DNA from: Bacillota bacterium
GTDB taxonomy: Bacteria > Bacillota > Clostridia > Peptostreptococcales > Anaerovoracaceae
Assembly: GCA_017397825.1 (NCBI GenBank)
Contig: JAFQHT010000051.1
Location: 1 to 42,403 of the forward strand
Length of the DNA: 42,403 bases
Direction of reading: 5' to 3'
Under the pieces are notes generated by a model. It was not told the DNA's origin, made no database searches, and saw nothing but the letters and a program-made list of their open reading frames with translations. Below are positions 24,460 through 33,449 of this stretch, one piece after another (positions within the stretch are counted from its first letter, which is position 1; each line of letters starts with the position of its first letter). A program made the position numbers and the translations under genes.

Positions 24460-25230
24460 ATGTTTTTAGGAATTGATATTGGTTCATCCTCATCCAAGGT
24501 TGCCATCGTAGACGAAAACAAAAATGTAGTGGCGGCTAAGGTTGTCAACATGGGTACCGGTACTAACGGTGCTGATGTGGCGATGCAGGCCGCACTGGAT
24601 GAAGCCGGCATTACGCTGGAAGATGTGAAGTACATCGTGGCAACCGGATACGGAAGATTAAAATTTGATAAAGCAGACGTTCAGATAACAGAAATTTCCT
24701 GCCACGCCAAAGGTGTGCAGACTCTGGTTCCTGATGCAGATACTATCATCGACATCGGCGGACAGGACGCCAAGGTTATCCGCCTCGCAGGAGGACAGGT
24801 TGAAAACTTTATCATGAACGAAAAATGTGCTGCAGGTACAGGACGTTTTCTTGAAGTTATGTCCAGAGTACTTAACACAGACCTTAAGGATTTATCAGCT
24901 CTTGCAGATCAGTCCACCAAGGCTCTGGCAATCAGCAGCGTGTGCACTGTGTTTGCAGAAAGTGAAGTAATCTCTTCACTGGCGGCAGGTGAAGCTCTTG
25001 CAGACGTGGCAAGAGGTGCAAACTTTGCTATTGCAAAGAGAGTTGCAGGTATGTGCAAGCGAGTAGGCACAGGCAAAAAAATTGTTATGACAGGCGGCGT
25101 TGCTCTTAATGATAATATGGTACGCTCAATGGCGGCAGAACTGGGACAGGAAGTTACAGCTGTTCCCCACTGCCAGGTTGTAGGGGCCATCGGTGCAGCA
25201 ATTTTCGCCCATGAAAAATATCATAAATAG
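24460..25230 (+). CDS. hadI: ATP-dependent activator of 2-hydroxyacyl-CoA dehydratase (HadI/HgdC-like)
   Basis: A 256-aa BadF/BcrA/HgdC-type ASKHA ATPase. The homodimer carries one [4Fe-4S] cluster and, on ATP hydrolysis, injects a single low-potential electron into the dehydratase. Features: phosphate-1 loop GIDIGSSSSK (4-13), TIIDIGGQDAK, and the two cluster cysteines C123 (NEKCAAGTGRF) and C162 (SSVCTVFAESEV), plus a C-terminal MTGGVALN. The length and the cysteine spacing fit the archerase activators. It lies 27 bp after hadC and 36 bp before the 4-hydroxybutyryl-CoA dehydratase. Confidence 0.9.
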   Translation: MFLGIDIGSSSSKVAIVDENKNVVAAKVVNMGTGTNGADVAMQAALDEAGITLEDVKYIVATGYGRLKFDKADVQITEISCHAKGVQTLVPDADTIIDIGGQDAKVIRLAGGQVENFIMNEKCAAGTGRFLEVMSRVLNTDLKDLSALADQSTKALAISSVCTVFAESEVISSLAAGEALADVARGANFAIAKRVAGMCKRVGTGKKIVMTGGVALNDNMVRSMAAELGQEVTAVPHCQVVGAIGAAIFAHEKYHK

Positions 25231-25266
25231 TCAATTCAAAACAAGTTATATAAGGAGGCAATTGAA

Positions 25267-26745
25267 ATGGCATTAATGACAGGAGCTCAGTATATCGAGA
25301 GCTTAAGAAAGTTAAACACAAGAGTTTATATGTTTGGTGAAAAGGTTGAAAACTGGGTAGACCATCCAATGATCAGACCATCCATCAACTGCGTAGCTGT
25401 TACATATGATCTTGCACATGATCCGCAGTACGAAGATCTTATGACTGCTAAGTCCCACCTTACAGGCGAAAAGGTTAACAGATTCGGTCACATCCACCAG
25501 AGCACTGAAGACCTTAAGAAGAAAGTAAAGATGCAGAGACTTCTCGGACAGAAGACTGCTTCCTGCTTCCAGAGATGCGTAGGTATGGACGCTTTCAACG
25601 CTGAATACTCCACAACTTTCGAAATCGATGCTAAGTATGGCACAAACTACCATGAAAGATTCAAAAACTTCCTGAAGGAAGTACAGGAAAACGACTGGAC
25701 AGTTGACGGTGCTATGACTGACCCTAAGGGTGACAGAGGTCTTGCTCCTCACGCACAGGCTGATCCTGACCTTTTCGTAAGAATCAAGGAAAGAAGAGAA
25801 GATGGTATCGTAGTAAGAGGTGCAAAGGTTCACCAGACTGGTTCCATCAACTCCCACTGGCACTTAATCATGCCTACACAGGCTATGAAGGCTGAAGACG
25901 CAGACTATGCAGTATCTTTCGCATGCCCAAGCGATGCTGAAGGTCTTTTCATGGTATACGGCAGACAGTCCTGCGACACAAGAAAATTAGAAGAAGGCGC
26001 TGACGTTGACCTTGGTAACAAGCAGTACGGCGGTCAGGAAGCTTTAGTAGTATTTGACGACGTATTTATTCCAAACGAATACGTATTCATGAACGGTGAA
26101 TACGACTTCGCTGGTATGTTAGTAGAAAGATTCGCTGGTTTCCACAGACAGAGCTATGGCGGATGTAAAGTTGGCGTAGGCGACGTAGTTATCGGTGCAG
26201 CAGCTCTTGCAGCTGAATACAACGGTGCAGACAAGGCTTCACACATCAAGGATAAGCTTATCGAAATGACTCACCTTAACGAAACATTATACTGCTGCGG
26301 TATTGCATGTTCATCCGAAGGCAGCCAGACTAAGTCCGGAAGCTACATCATCGACCTGCTTCTTGCAAACGTATGTAAGCAGAACGTAACAAGATTCCCT
26401 TACGAAATCGTAAGACTCGCTGAAGACATCGCAGGCGGCCTCATGGTAACAATGCCAAGCGAAAAGGACTTCAAGTCTGACGTAGTAGTAGGAAGAAACG
26501 GCGAAACTATCGGCGATATCTGCAATAAGTTCTATGTAGGTAACGGTAAGTACAGCACAGAAGACAGAATGAGAGTATTAAGATTCCTCGAAAACATCTG
26601 TCTTGGTTCCTCCGCAGTTGGTTACAGAACAGAATCCATGCACGGTGCTGGTTCCCCTCAGGCTCAGAGAATCATGATTCAGAGACAGGGTAACATCGAA
26701 GGCAAGAAGGAACTTGCAAAAGCAATCGCTGGTATCAGCAAATAA
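25267..26745 (+). CDS. abfD: 4-hydroxybutyryl-CoA dehydratase / vinylacetyl-CoA delta-isomerase
   Basis: A 492-aa FAD and [4Fe-4S] enzyme converting 4-hydroxybutyryl-CoA to crotonyl-CoA by a ketyl-radical route. The sequence agrees closely with my recollection of the Clostridium aminobutyricum AbfD along its length. The cluster ligands C100, C104 (SCFQRCVGMD), H293 and C300 (FHRQSYGGC) are all present, one position later than in that enzyme. Catalytic-region residues in GGQEALVVF and RTESMHGAGSPQ are also kept. It is the last gene of the P3 unit, with AAGGAGG. No 4-hydroxybutyrate dehydrogenase (AbfH) or CoA-transferase (AbfT) is adjacent, so 4-hydroxybutyryl-CoA must come from elsewhere. A closely related substrate is also possible. 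Confidence 0.93.
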   Translation: MALMTGAQYIESLRKLNTRVYMFGEKVENWVDHPMIRPSINCVAVTYDLAHDPQYEDLMTAKSHLTGEKVNRFGHIHQSTEDLKKKVKMQRLLGQKTASCFQRCVGMDAFNAEYSTTFEIDAKYGTNYHERFKNFLKEVQENDWTVDGAMTDPKGDRGLAPHAQADPDLFVRIKERREDGIVVRGAKVHQTGSINSHWHLIMPTQAMKAEDADYAVSFACPSDAEGLFMVYGRQSCDTRKLEEGADVDLGNKQYGGQEALVVFDDVFIPNEYVFMNGEYDFAGMLVERFAGFHRQSYGGCKVGVGDVVIGAAALAAEYNGADKASHIKDKLIEMTHLNETLYCCGIACSSEGSQTKSGSYIIDLLLANVCKQNVTRFPYEIVRLAEDIAGGLMVTMPSEKDFKSDVVVGRNGETIGDICNKFYVGNGKYSTEDRMRVLRFLENICLGSSAVGYRTESMHGAGSPQAQRIMIQRQGNIEGKKELAKAIAGISK

Positions 26746-26790
26746 TCAATAAGAGCAACGAATATCTCATAGATGTCGCTTGAAAAAGCG

Positions 26791-26828
26791 GAAAAATAAG
26801 GCCTGGAAATCTGGGTCTTATTTTTTTA
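26791..26828 (+). terminator. Terminator of the dehydratase operon
   Basis: Stem AATAAGGCC/GGTCTTATT (26796-26804 with 26813-26821, one G-U), interrupted loop, run of T to 26827. Confidence 0.75.
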
Positions 26829-26902
26829 TTGTGTGACCGGTTTATGCACATAATATGATAAAAAAGTTCACCTGAATAACACAAAAAACTTTGTAAATAA
26901 TG

Positions 26903-26931
26903 TTGACTTTATGGGCAGAGCGGGGTATATT
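26903..26931 (+). promoter_or_regulatory. Sigma-A promoter of the hrcA-grpE-dnaK-dnaJ operon
   Basis: TTGACT (26903-26908), 17-bp spacer, TATATT (26926-26931), placing the transcription start next to the CIRCE operator. Confidence 0.8.
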
Positions 26932-26942
26932 ATATATAGTGA

Positions 26943-26969
26943 TTAGCACTCCGATACATTGAGTGCTAA
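26943..26969 (+). promoter_or_regulatory. CIRCE operator (HrcA-binding site)
   Basis: Perfect TTAGCACTC-N9-GAGTGCTAA inverted repeat between the promoter and hrcA. HrcA binds here and represses the operon; this is the classic class I heat-shock arrangement. Confidence 0.97.
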
Positions 26970-26993
26970 CAAACAGCAAAGGAGGATTGAGCA

Positions 26994-28043
26994 ATGGATT
27001 TAAGCGAACGCAAACTGAAGATTTTGCAGGCAATCATAAGTGATTATGTACGCACTGCAGAGCCGGTGGGTTCCAGAACTCTTTCCAAACATCCGGAGCT
27101 TGGTTTCAGCCCGGCAACCATCAGAAATGAGATGGCAGACCTGGAAGAGATGGGTTACCTTACACACCCTCACACTTCCGCAGGCAGAGTTCCGTCAGAC
27201 AAGGCATACAGATTGTATGTAAACGCCATGATGGAAAAGAAGGAACTTTCCAGAGAGGAAAAGATTGTTATTGCAGAGCGTCTTAAAGGCTCAGCAACAG
27301 AGTTTGAAAAGACCATCGAACATGCAGCATCAATTCTTTCCGAAATCACCAACCTTACAAGTTTCGCACTGACACCTAAAAAGACGGAAGATGTGCTGAA
27401 ATATATAAATCTTTTACCGGTTGACGAAGACACAGTAGTGCTCATGATTGTTTCTGAAAGCGGCAAGGTTTCCAACAAGGCAATTCAGATGAACGTGCCT
27501 TACACTGATGAAAACCTGCAGCTGCTCAGCAAGACCATGACCTACAATTATAAAGGCAAGACAATCAGCCAGGCGCTGACAAACAATATCATTGCCAACT
27601 TTGAAACCGACATCGTGGCCATGAGCGGCCTTGCAGAAGATGTAATGCCTAACTTCATGAGAACTCTTGAGGATATGCTCAATGTAAATCTCTATATGGA
27701 AGGGCTTACAAATATTTTCGACATTCCTGAGTACAGTGATCTGGAGAAAGCGAAGAATTTCATCCATATGCTGAGCCAGAAGGAAGAACTGACTAAGAAG
27801 CTCATCGAACGTGACGATGGCATAATCGTTACAATCGGTGAGGAAAACGCAGATGATGTGATGCAGGACTGCTCACTGATAACAGCAAGTTATCATGTGG
27901 ATGGCCGTCTGGTGGGTAAAATCGGCGTAATCGGTCCGACACGTATGAAATACGGTGAAGTAACTTCACTTATGGAATTCCTGACGGACAATTTAAATAA
28001 TACATTCAAACTCGAAAGCGGAGGTAATGAGGACGATGAATAA
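26994..28043 (+). CDS. hrcA: Heat-inducible transcription repressor HrcA
   Basis: A 349-aa repressor of class I heat-shock genes that binds CIRCE and is kept active by GroEL. The N-terminal winged helix includes LKILQAIISDYVRTAEPVGSRTLSKH and FSPATIRNEMADLEEMGYLTHPHTSAGRVPSDKAYRLYV, the hallmark start. The middle is the GAF-like domain, and the end GRLVGKIGVIGPTRMKYGEVTSLMEFL is typical. The length is normal. It is first in the operon behind its own target site (autoregulation), with GGAGG before ATG 26994. Its last bases overlap the start of grpE. Confidence 0.97.
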   Translation: MDLSERKLKILQAIISDYVRTAEPVGSRTLSKHPELGFSPATIRNEMADLEEMGYLTHPHTSAGRVPSDKAYRLYVNAMMEKKELSREEKIVIAERLKGSATEFEKTIEHAASILSEITNLTSFALTPKKTEDVLKYINLLPVDEDTVVLMIVSESGKVSNKAIQMNVPYTDENLQLLSKTMTYNYKGKTISQALTNNIIANFETDIVAMSGLAEDVMPNFMRTLEDMLNVNLYMEGLTNIFDIPEYSDLEKAKNFIHMLSQKEELTKKLIERDDGIIVTIGEENADDVMQDCSLITASYHVDGRLVGKIGVIGPTRMKYGEVTSLMEFLTDNLNNTFKLESGGNEDDE

Positions 28044-28584
28044 CGAAGAAAAGATCCAGCAGGAGCAGGCAGAGGCAGAAGAAATCCGCGAAGAAGCCTG
28101 CGAAGCTGAAACTGAAGTACCGGCGGAAGAAGCTGGTCAGGAAGCAGCTGAAGAACCTGCAAAGGATCCTGAGGAAGAAGCGCTTAACGCCAAGTATCTG
28201 AGACTTATGGCGGACTTCCAGAATTTCAAGCGCAGAACAGAAAAAGAAAAGAACGACATTTATGCATTCGCCAACGAAAAGATTGTAAGCGAACTGCTTA
28301 ATGTAATAGACAACTTCGAAAGAGCCCTTGCCATGGCAACAGAAGGTGACGGCTTTGCAGAAGGCATGAAACTTATTTTTAAGCAGCTCCAGGGGGTACT
28401 TGAAAAGTCCGGAGTTGCTGAAATCGAAGCTTTGGGTCAGGATTTTGACCCGAACTTCCACAACGCTGTAATGATGGAGGATTCATCCGAGCACGAAAGC
28501 GGAAAGGTGACCGAAGTTTTACAGAAGGGGTATATGTTAAATAATAGAGTGATCAGACCTTCAATGGTTAAGGTCGCAAACTAA
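28027..28584 (+). CDS. grpE: Nucleotide exchange factor GrpE
   Basis: A 185-aa co-chaperone that releases ADP from DnaK. The N-terminal ~55 residues are a very acidic, Glu/Ala-rich helix. The coiled-coil dimerisation helix follows (YLRLMADFQNFKRRTEKEK), and the C-terminal beta domain ends GQDFDPNFHNAVMMEDSSEHESGKVTEVLQKGYMLNNRVIRPSMVKVAN, the GrpE signature. The start overlaps the end of hrcA. Either ATG 28027 or ATG 28036 is possible; the GGAGG at 28019-28023 is too close to the first and rather far from the second. Confidence 0.95.
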   Translation: MRTMNNEEKIQQEQAEAEEIREEACEAETEVPAEEAGQEAAEEPAKDPEEEALNAKYLRLMADFQNFKRRTEKEKNDIYAFANEKIVSELLNVIDNFERALAMATEGDGFAEGMKLIFKQLQGVLEKSGVAEIEALGQDFDPNFHNAVMMEDSSEHESGKVTEVLQKGYMLNNRVIRPSMVKVAN

Positions 28585-28654
28585 AAGCGTTTAAAGTGCG
28601 CAAATCAATTAAATCGTAAATTAACAATCTGTTTTATGAAAAGGAGATAATAAA

Positions 28655-30565
28655 ATGGCAAAAGTAATCGGTATTGACTTAGGTACTACAAACTCATGTG
28701 TAGCAGTATTAGAAGGCGGTGAACCTACAGTTATCGCTAACGCTGAAGGTTCCAGAACAACACCGTCCGTAGTTGGTTTCAAAAAAGACGGTGAAAGATT
28801 AGTAGGTGAAACTGCAAAGAGACAGGCAGTAACAAACCCTGACAGAACTATCGCATCCATCAAGAGACATATGGGCGAAAATTACAAAGTAACAATCGAC
28901 GGTAAGGACTATACACCGCAGGATATTTCTGCAATGATCCTTACTAAGCTGAAGAACGATGCAGAAGCTTACCTTGGTGAAAAGGTTACAGAAGCAGTAA
29001 TCACTGTTCCTGCATACTTCTCCGACGCTCAGAAGCAGGCAACTAAGGACGCAGGCAGAATCGCAGGTCTTGAAGTTAAGAGAATCATCAACGAACCTAC
29101 AGCTGCATCCCTTGCATACGGCCTTGACAAAGAAGAAGGTTCCCACAAGATTTTAGTATACGACCTTGGCGGCGGTACATTCGACGTATCCATCCTTGAA
29201 CTTGGTGACGGCGTATTCGAAGTACTTGCTACAAACGGTGATACTCGTCTTGGCGGCGACGACTTCGACGAAGTTATCTTAAACTACCTTGCAGACAACT
29301 TTGCAAAAGAAAACGGTGTTGACCTGAGAGCTGACAAAATGGCACTCCAGAGACTTAAGGAAGCTGCAGAAAAGGCAAAGAAAGAACTTTCCGGTTCCCA
29401 GACTACAAACATCAACCTTCCTTTCATCACTGTAACAGCAGACGGTCCTCTCCACATGAACGTGGACCTTACAAGAGCTAAGTTCGACCAGCTCACTGAA
29501 CACCTTGTACAGAGAACTATCGAACCTATGAACAAGGCTATGAGAGACGCAGGCGTTACTACAGCTGACCTTGCAAAGGTTATCTTAGTAGGTGGTTCCA
29601 CAAGAATCCCTGCAGTTCAGGAAGCAGTTAAGAGAGTAACAGGCAAGGAACCATTCAAGGGCATCAACCCTGACGAATGTGTAGCAGTAGGTGCTGCAAT
29701 CCAGGCCGGCGTACTGACAGGTGAAGTTCACGACGTACTTCTTCTCGACGTAACACCACTTTCCCTTTCCATCGAAACTCTCGGCGGAGTTGCAACAAGA
29801 CTCATCGAAAGAAATACAACAATTCCTACAAAGAAGAGCCAGATTTTCTCCACTGCAGCTGACAACCAGACAGCAGTAGACATCCACGTAATGCAGGGTG
29901 AAAGAGAAATGGCAGCAGGCAACACTACTCTGGGCAGATTCCAGCTCACAGGTATCGCTCCTGCTCCTCGTGGAATTCCTCAGATCGAAGTTACATTCGA
30001 TATCGACGCCAACGGTATCGTAAACGTATCCGCTAAGGACATGGGTACTGGTAAGGAACAGAGAATCACTATCACTTCTTCCACAAACCTTTCCGAAGAA
30101 GAAATCAACAGAAAGGTAAAAGAAGCTGAAGCTTACGCTGAAGAAGACAAGAAGAGAAAAGAGGAAGTTGAAATCAGAAACAGAGCAGAATCTTTAATCT
30201 ATGAAACTGAAAAGTCCCTCAAGGAACTTGACGGTAAGATTACAGATGCTGAAAAGACTGAAATCACTGACGCTAAGGATCAGCTCCAGGCTGTTCTCAA
30301 CAACGGTACAGTTGACCAAATCAAGGAAAAGACTGAAGCTTTAACAGAAAAGTTCCACATCATCTCAACTAAGCTTTACGAACAGGCTCAGGCTGCACAG
30401 GGCGCAGCTGGTGCTGGTGCAGGCTTCGACCCTAACATGGCTGGCGGCTTTAACCCTAACATGGGCGGTGCAGGATTCAACCCTGGCGCAGGCGCACAGG
30501 CTGGCCCTGCAAATGATGATAATGTGGTTGATGCGGACTATACTGTTGTAGACGATCAGAACTAA
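28655..30565 (+). CDS. dnaK: Molecular chaperone DnaK (Hsp70)
   Basis: A 636-aa Hsp70 that binds exposed hydrophobic peptides in an ATP-controlled cycle with DnaJ and GrpE. The nucleotide-binding domain starts [20 protein letters not shown], with [33 protein letters not shown] and [14 protein letters not shown]. The substrate domain ([17 protein letters not shown]...) and helical lid follow. The C-terminal ~45 residues are a Gly/Ala/Asn-Pro repeat-rich linker ([21 protein letters not shown]) ending in the acidic [13 protein letters not shown]. It lacks the insert typical of Gram-negative DnaK, as expected in a Gram-positive. A hairpin follows before dnaJ. Confidence 0.98.
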   Translation: MAKVIGIDLGTTNSCVAVLEGGEPTVIANAEGSRTTPSVVGFKKDGERLVGETAKRQAVTNPDRTIASIKRHMGENYKVTIDGKDYTPQDISAMILTKLKNDAEAYLGEKVTEAVITVPAYFSDAQKQATKDAGRIAGLEVKRIINEPTAASLAYGLDKEEGSHKILVYDLGGGTFDVSILELGDGVFEVLATNGDTRLGGDDFDEVILNYLADNFAKENGVDLRADKMALQRLKEAAEKAKKELSGSQTTNINLPFITVTADGPLHMNVDLTRAKFDQLTEHLVQRTIEPMNKAMRDAGVTTADLAKVILVGGSTRIPAVQEAVKRVTGKEPFKGINPDECVAVGAAIQAGVLTGEVHDVLLLDVTPLSLSIETLGGVATRLIERNTTIPTKKSQIFSTAADNQTAVDIHVMQGEREMAAGNTTLGRFQLTGIAPAPRGIPQIEVTFDIDANGIVNVSAKDMGTGKEQRITITSSTNLSEEEINRKVKEAEAYAEEDKKRKEEVEIRNRAESLIYETEKSLKELDGKITDAEKTEITDAKDQLQAVLNNGTVDQIKEKTEALTEKFHIISTKLYEQAQAAQGAAGAGAGFDPNMAGGFNPNMGGAGFNPGAGAQAGPANDDNVVDADYTVVDDQN

Positions 30566-30601
30566 TCTGGCGCGCAGACCAAACAAATATTAAAAATCCG
30601 A

Positions 30602-30631
30602 GATTCCGGCGCCTTGTGGGCGTCCGGAATT
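30602..30631 (+). promoter_or_regulatory. Hairpin between dnaK and dnaJ
   Basis: Stem ATTCCGGCGCC / GGCG-T-CCGGAAT (30603-30613 with 30619-30630, one bulge), without a long T-run. It probably acts as a processing or partial termination site that lowers dnaJ relative to dnaK. Confidence 0.6.
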
Positions 30632-30658
30632 TCATGCGTATAAATAAGAGGTATTAAA

Positions 30659-31810
30659 GTGGCAGAAAAACGTGATTATTACGAAGTGCTTGGGCTGCAG
30701 AAGGGCGCAAGCGACGATGAAATAAAAAAGGCTTTCCGTAAGATGGCCATGAAATATCATCCTGACAAGAATCCGAACAACAAGGAAGCTGAAGAAAAGT
30801 TCAAAGAAGTAAACGAAGCTTACAGTGTTCTGTCTGACCCTGACAAAAAAAGCAAGTACGACAGATTCGGCCATGCGGGAGTAGATCCAAGTGCAGGCTT
30901 CGGCGGAGCAGGCGGCTTCGGCGGATTTGGTGGTTTTGAGGATATTTTTGATATGTTCGGAGGTGCTTTCGGCGGCGGCTTCGGTGGTTTCGGCGGTGGC
31001 GGCCAGAGAAGAGCAAATCAGCCACGCAAGGGCAGAGATCTTCAGAAGGCAATTACCATTACATTTGAAGAGGCTGCATTCGGCACAAAGAAAACTATCG
31101 AGCTCAGCAAGTATGTTACATGCTCAACATGTAATGGTGAAGGAACCAAGCCTGGTACTTCCAAGAAGACTTGTCCTAAGTGTAACGGTTCCGGCCAGGT
31201 TGCAAGTATGCAGAGAACTCCTTTCGGCCAGTTCCAGAGTGTTACTACATGTGACCAGTGCGGCGGCAGTGGCAAGATTATCGAAGAACCTTGTCCTGAC
31301 TGTAGAGGAGAAGGCAAAGTACGTAAGAATGTTACAATTTCCGTGGATATTCCTGCGGGCGTTGACAATGAAAGCGTAATTCCTATCAGAGGTCAGGGTG
31401 AACCTGGAATCAACGGCGGACCTGCAGGCGATCTTTATATCGTTCTCAACGTGAAACCTCACAAGATGTTCAAGCGCAGCGGGGCAGACCTGTACCTTGA
31501 AATTCCGATCAGCTTTGACCAGTCGGCTCTGGGGGCTGAAATCGTGGTACCTACACTTGAAGGCAAAGTTTCCTACAAAGTTCCTGCGGGAACTCAGCCT
31601 GGAACTACTTTCCGCCTGAAGGACAAGGGTATCAAGCATCTTAAGAGAGAAGCAAAGGGCGATCTTTATGTAAAGGTTAACCTTGAAGTACCTACTAAGC
31701 TCAACGGCAAGCAGAAAAAAGCAATTCAGCACATGGCAGAAGCTGTGACTGAAGAATGCTACCAGAAGAAGAGCGGTTTTGCTGAGAAAATCAAAGAATT
31801 GTTCAGTTAA
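30659..31810 (+). CDS. dnaJ: Chaperone protein DnaJ (Hsp40, type I)
   Basis: A 383-aa co-chaperone that stimulates the DnaK ATPase and delivers substrates. An N-terminal J domain carries YHPDKN (HPD motif). It is followed by a Gly/Phe-rich linker (about residues 78-120) and four zinc-finger repeats CxxCxGxG ([32 protein letters not shown]). The C-terminal peptide-binding domains follow ([22 protein letters not shown]...). All four repeats are intact. Translation begins with GTG at 30659 after AAGAGG. It is the last gene of the CIRCE operon. Confidence 0.97.
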   Translation: MAEKRDYYEVLGLQKGASDDEIKKAFRKMAMKYHPDKNPNNKEAEEKFKEVNEAYSVLSDPDKKSKYDRFGHAGVDPSAGFGGAGGFGGFGGFEDIFDMFGGAFGGGFGGFGGGGQRRANQPRKGRDLQKAITITFEEAAFGTKKTIELSKYVTCSTCNGEGTKPGTSKKTCPKCNGSGQVASMQRTPFGQFQSVTTCDQCGGSGKIIEEPCPDCRGEGKVRKNVTISVDIPAGVDNESVIPIRGQGEPGINGGPAGDLYIVLNVKPHKMFKRSGADLYLEIPISFDQSALGAEIVVPTLEGKVSYKVPAGTQPGTTFRLKDKGIKHLKREAKGDLYVKVNLEVPTKLNGKQKKAIQHMAEAVTEECYQKKSGFAEKIKELFS

Positions 31811-31820
31811 ATATACAGCT

Positions 31821-31856
31821 AAAAAAGTCCCTGCGGCATGCAGGGACCTTTTTTGT
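31821..31856 (+). terminator. Bidirectional terminator after dnaJ
   Basis: Stem GTCCCTGC/GCAGGGAC (31827-31834 with 31840-31847) flanked by A6 and T6, so it can work on both strands for the convergent dnaJ and symporter genes. A second weaker dyad (ATATC...GATAT, CACCCC/GGGGTG, 31862-31903) lies between it and the symporter gene. Confidence 0.8.
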
Positions 31857-31936
31857 ATAAAATATCACCCCTCGCGGACAAAGCCGGTCGGGGTGGTGGA
31901 TATCGCCGTTTAAAACGGACTTATTATGGGCACTGA

Positions 31937-33355
31937 TTATATAATATCTCTGAATTCATCAAGGTCAATTTTTTCACCTGCTTTGCGGCGGGCGAGGGCG
32001 TCAGTGACTTTAATGAAAACTTCCTTGGTAACAGGATAGCGGCTTGTGATAACTGCAACCGCGAGCATTGCTGCACCAGGTATGAAGCAGAAAGCGTTTT
32101 CAACCCATGTAAGGGCAAGTTCCGGCTGGACCGCAGCTTCACTGTTGAATCCGGACAATTCCAGGATGATTCCAAGCATCTGTACGCCTCCTGCAATTGA
32201 AAGGGATTCTGAGAGAGCCTGAAGAGATATAACAGCACCTGAACGCTTTTTACCTGAAACAAGTTCTTCAACTTCACACACATCGTAGAGCATGGAAGGC
32301 ATCAGCTGCCAGTAGCATGCATTTGCAAAAGCATAGAACAGACATACTGCAACCAGTGCGCCGTAGGATTCCACACCGACAAAGCGTGAAACCATCATGA
32401 GAACTCCGGATGCTCCGATACCAAACATAAATACCTGTTTCTTTTCAAATTTTACCGCCATTCTGGTGATAAAAGGAACTGAACAGACACCCGCAAGAGT
32501 GATGATAAGCATTACCGATGAAATAGCCTTTTCGTCCATTCCCAGATTAAATGTCATATAGAATACTCGGTCTGATGAGAATGTGATATTGGCAATCAGG
32601 TATGTGATGCTGGCGAGAATGATTACGCGCACAGACTTTATTTTAAGAAGATCCACATACTGTACGAACATCGCCGGCAGAATTTTAAAAATTGATTCAT
32701 GTTCTCTTTTTTCGGGTTTTACAAAATCTTTTTTATCATCAAGCTTTATGGTTAAAGTACATATGAGAAGAGCTGCTGCAGCTGATGCACCGGCAATAAT
32801 ACCCACGGTCTGCCACGCCTGCTGGGTAGTTTTTCCCAGATTCATGCAGTAATCCACAATTATAGTAGGAAGAACCATACCTATGCACATTCCCACCTGA
32901 TTGAAAATGTAGGAAAATGAACGCAGAACAGTTCTTTCATTATAGTCATCTGTTAAGTCTGAACCCCATGCCATATATGGCACGAAGAAAGATGAAAAGC
33001 AGGTCCAGAATGCAAGAACCATAATAGCATAATATATAATTTTGAATGTAGGTGATGCGTCTATTGCAGTAAACAGCAGGCTTGTAACAATAGCTGCCGG
33101 AACAGAACCGGCCATAAGGAATGGCTTTCTGCGGCCGTAACGTGTAACTGCATTGTCTGATTTATAGCCGATAACGGGAGCACACATGGCTTCCCAGATG
33201 GAACCAAGCGCAGAAATGGTTCCCGCCACCGCAGGACTGACACCTGCTACAGTAGTCATGAAAAGCAGGAGATATGTACCTGCCAGAGTATACATTGTAT
33301 TGTCGGCAATGCCGCCTATACCATAGGATAACTTGGTTGTAAATTTAAGCTTCAT
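31937..33355 (-). CDS. GPH-family (glycoside-pentoside-hexuronide) cation symporter, MelB-like MFS
   Basis: A 472-aa membrane protein with about 12 membrane segments. The start LSYGIGGIADNTMYTLAGTYLLLFMTTVAGVSPAVAGTI is typical of MelB-type symporters. GYKSDNAVTRYGRRKPFLMAGSVP is the family's loop 2-3 motif, and PYMAWGSDLTDDYNERTVLRSFSYIF its second signature. Such proteins import sugars or related compounds with Na+, H+ or Li+. The substrate is unknown. I start at ATG 33355; the GTG at 33367 overlaps the Shine-Dalgarno AGAGGTG. Its promoter has MerR-type geometry, suggesting an inducible or efflux-like role. Confidence 0.8.
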   Translation of the reverse strand: MKLKFTTKLSYGIGGIADNTMYTLAGTYLLLFMTTVAGVSPAVAGTISALGSIWEAMCAPVIGYKSDNAVTRYGRRKPFLMAGSVPAAIVTSLLFTAIDASPTFKIIYYAIMVLAFWTCFSSFFVPYMAWGSDLTDDYNERTVLRSFSYIFNQVGMCIGMVLPTIIVDYCMNLGKTTQQAWQTVGIIAGASAAAALLICTLTIKLDDKKDFVKPEKREHESIFKILPAMFVQYVDLLKIKSVRVIILASITYLIANITFSSDRVFYMTFNLGMDEKAISSVMLIITLAGVCSVPFITRMAVKFEKKQVFMFGIGASGVLMMVSRFVGVESYGALVAVCLFYAFANACYWQLMPSMLYDVCEVEELVSGKKRSGAVISLQALSESLSIAGGVQMLGIILELSGFNSEAAVQPELALTWVENAFCFIPGAAMLAVAVITSRYPVTKEVFIKVTDALARRKAGEKIDLDEFRDII

Positions 33356-33376
33356 AATAAAAAACACCTCTTTTTC

Positions 33377-33419
33377 TTTACAGTTACCATTGTAAAGTAT
33401 ACAGTAACCGTATAGTCAA
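33377..33419 (-). promoter_or_regulatory. MerR-type promoter/operator of the symporter gene
   Basis: On the minus strand: -35 TTGACT (33414-33419), a 19-bp spacer holding an ATAC-N7-GTAT dyad, and -10 TACAAT (33389-33394). An overlong spacer with a central dyad is the hallmark of MerR-family activation. A second dyad, CTTTACA-N8-TGTAAAG (33377-33398), covers the -10. No MerR-like gene is in the window. Confidence 0.65.
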
Positions 33420-33449
33420 GAGGTATTTTGTTAAATTTTTGAAAATTTT

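Noticed and set aside
22077..25230. Benzoyl-CoA reductase (BcrABCD type)
   Set aside because: There are two D-family subunits and a single activator; the sequence agrees with HadB/HadC/HadI signatures and not with a four-subunit reductase.
30430..30500. Repeat element at the 3' end of dnaK
   Set aside because: It is the normal Gly/Asn/Pro-rich DnaK C-terminal tail, coding and in frame.
31124..31732. 202-codon minus-strand frame opposite dnaJ
   Set aside because: It mirrors the dnaJ zinc-finger and C-terminal region and has no independent signals.
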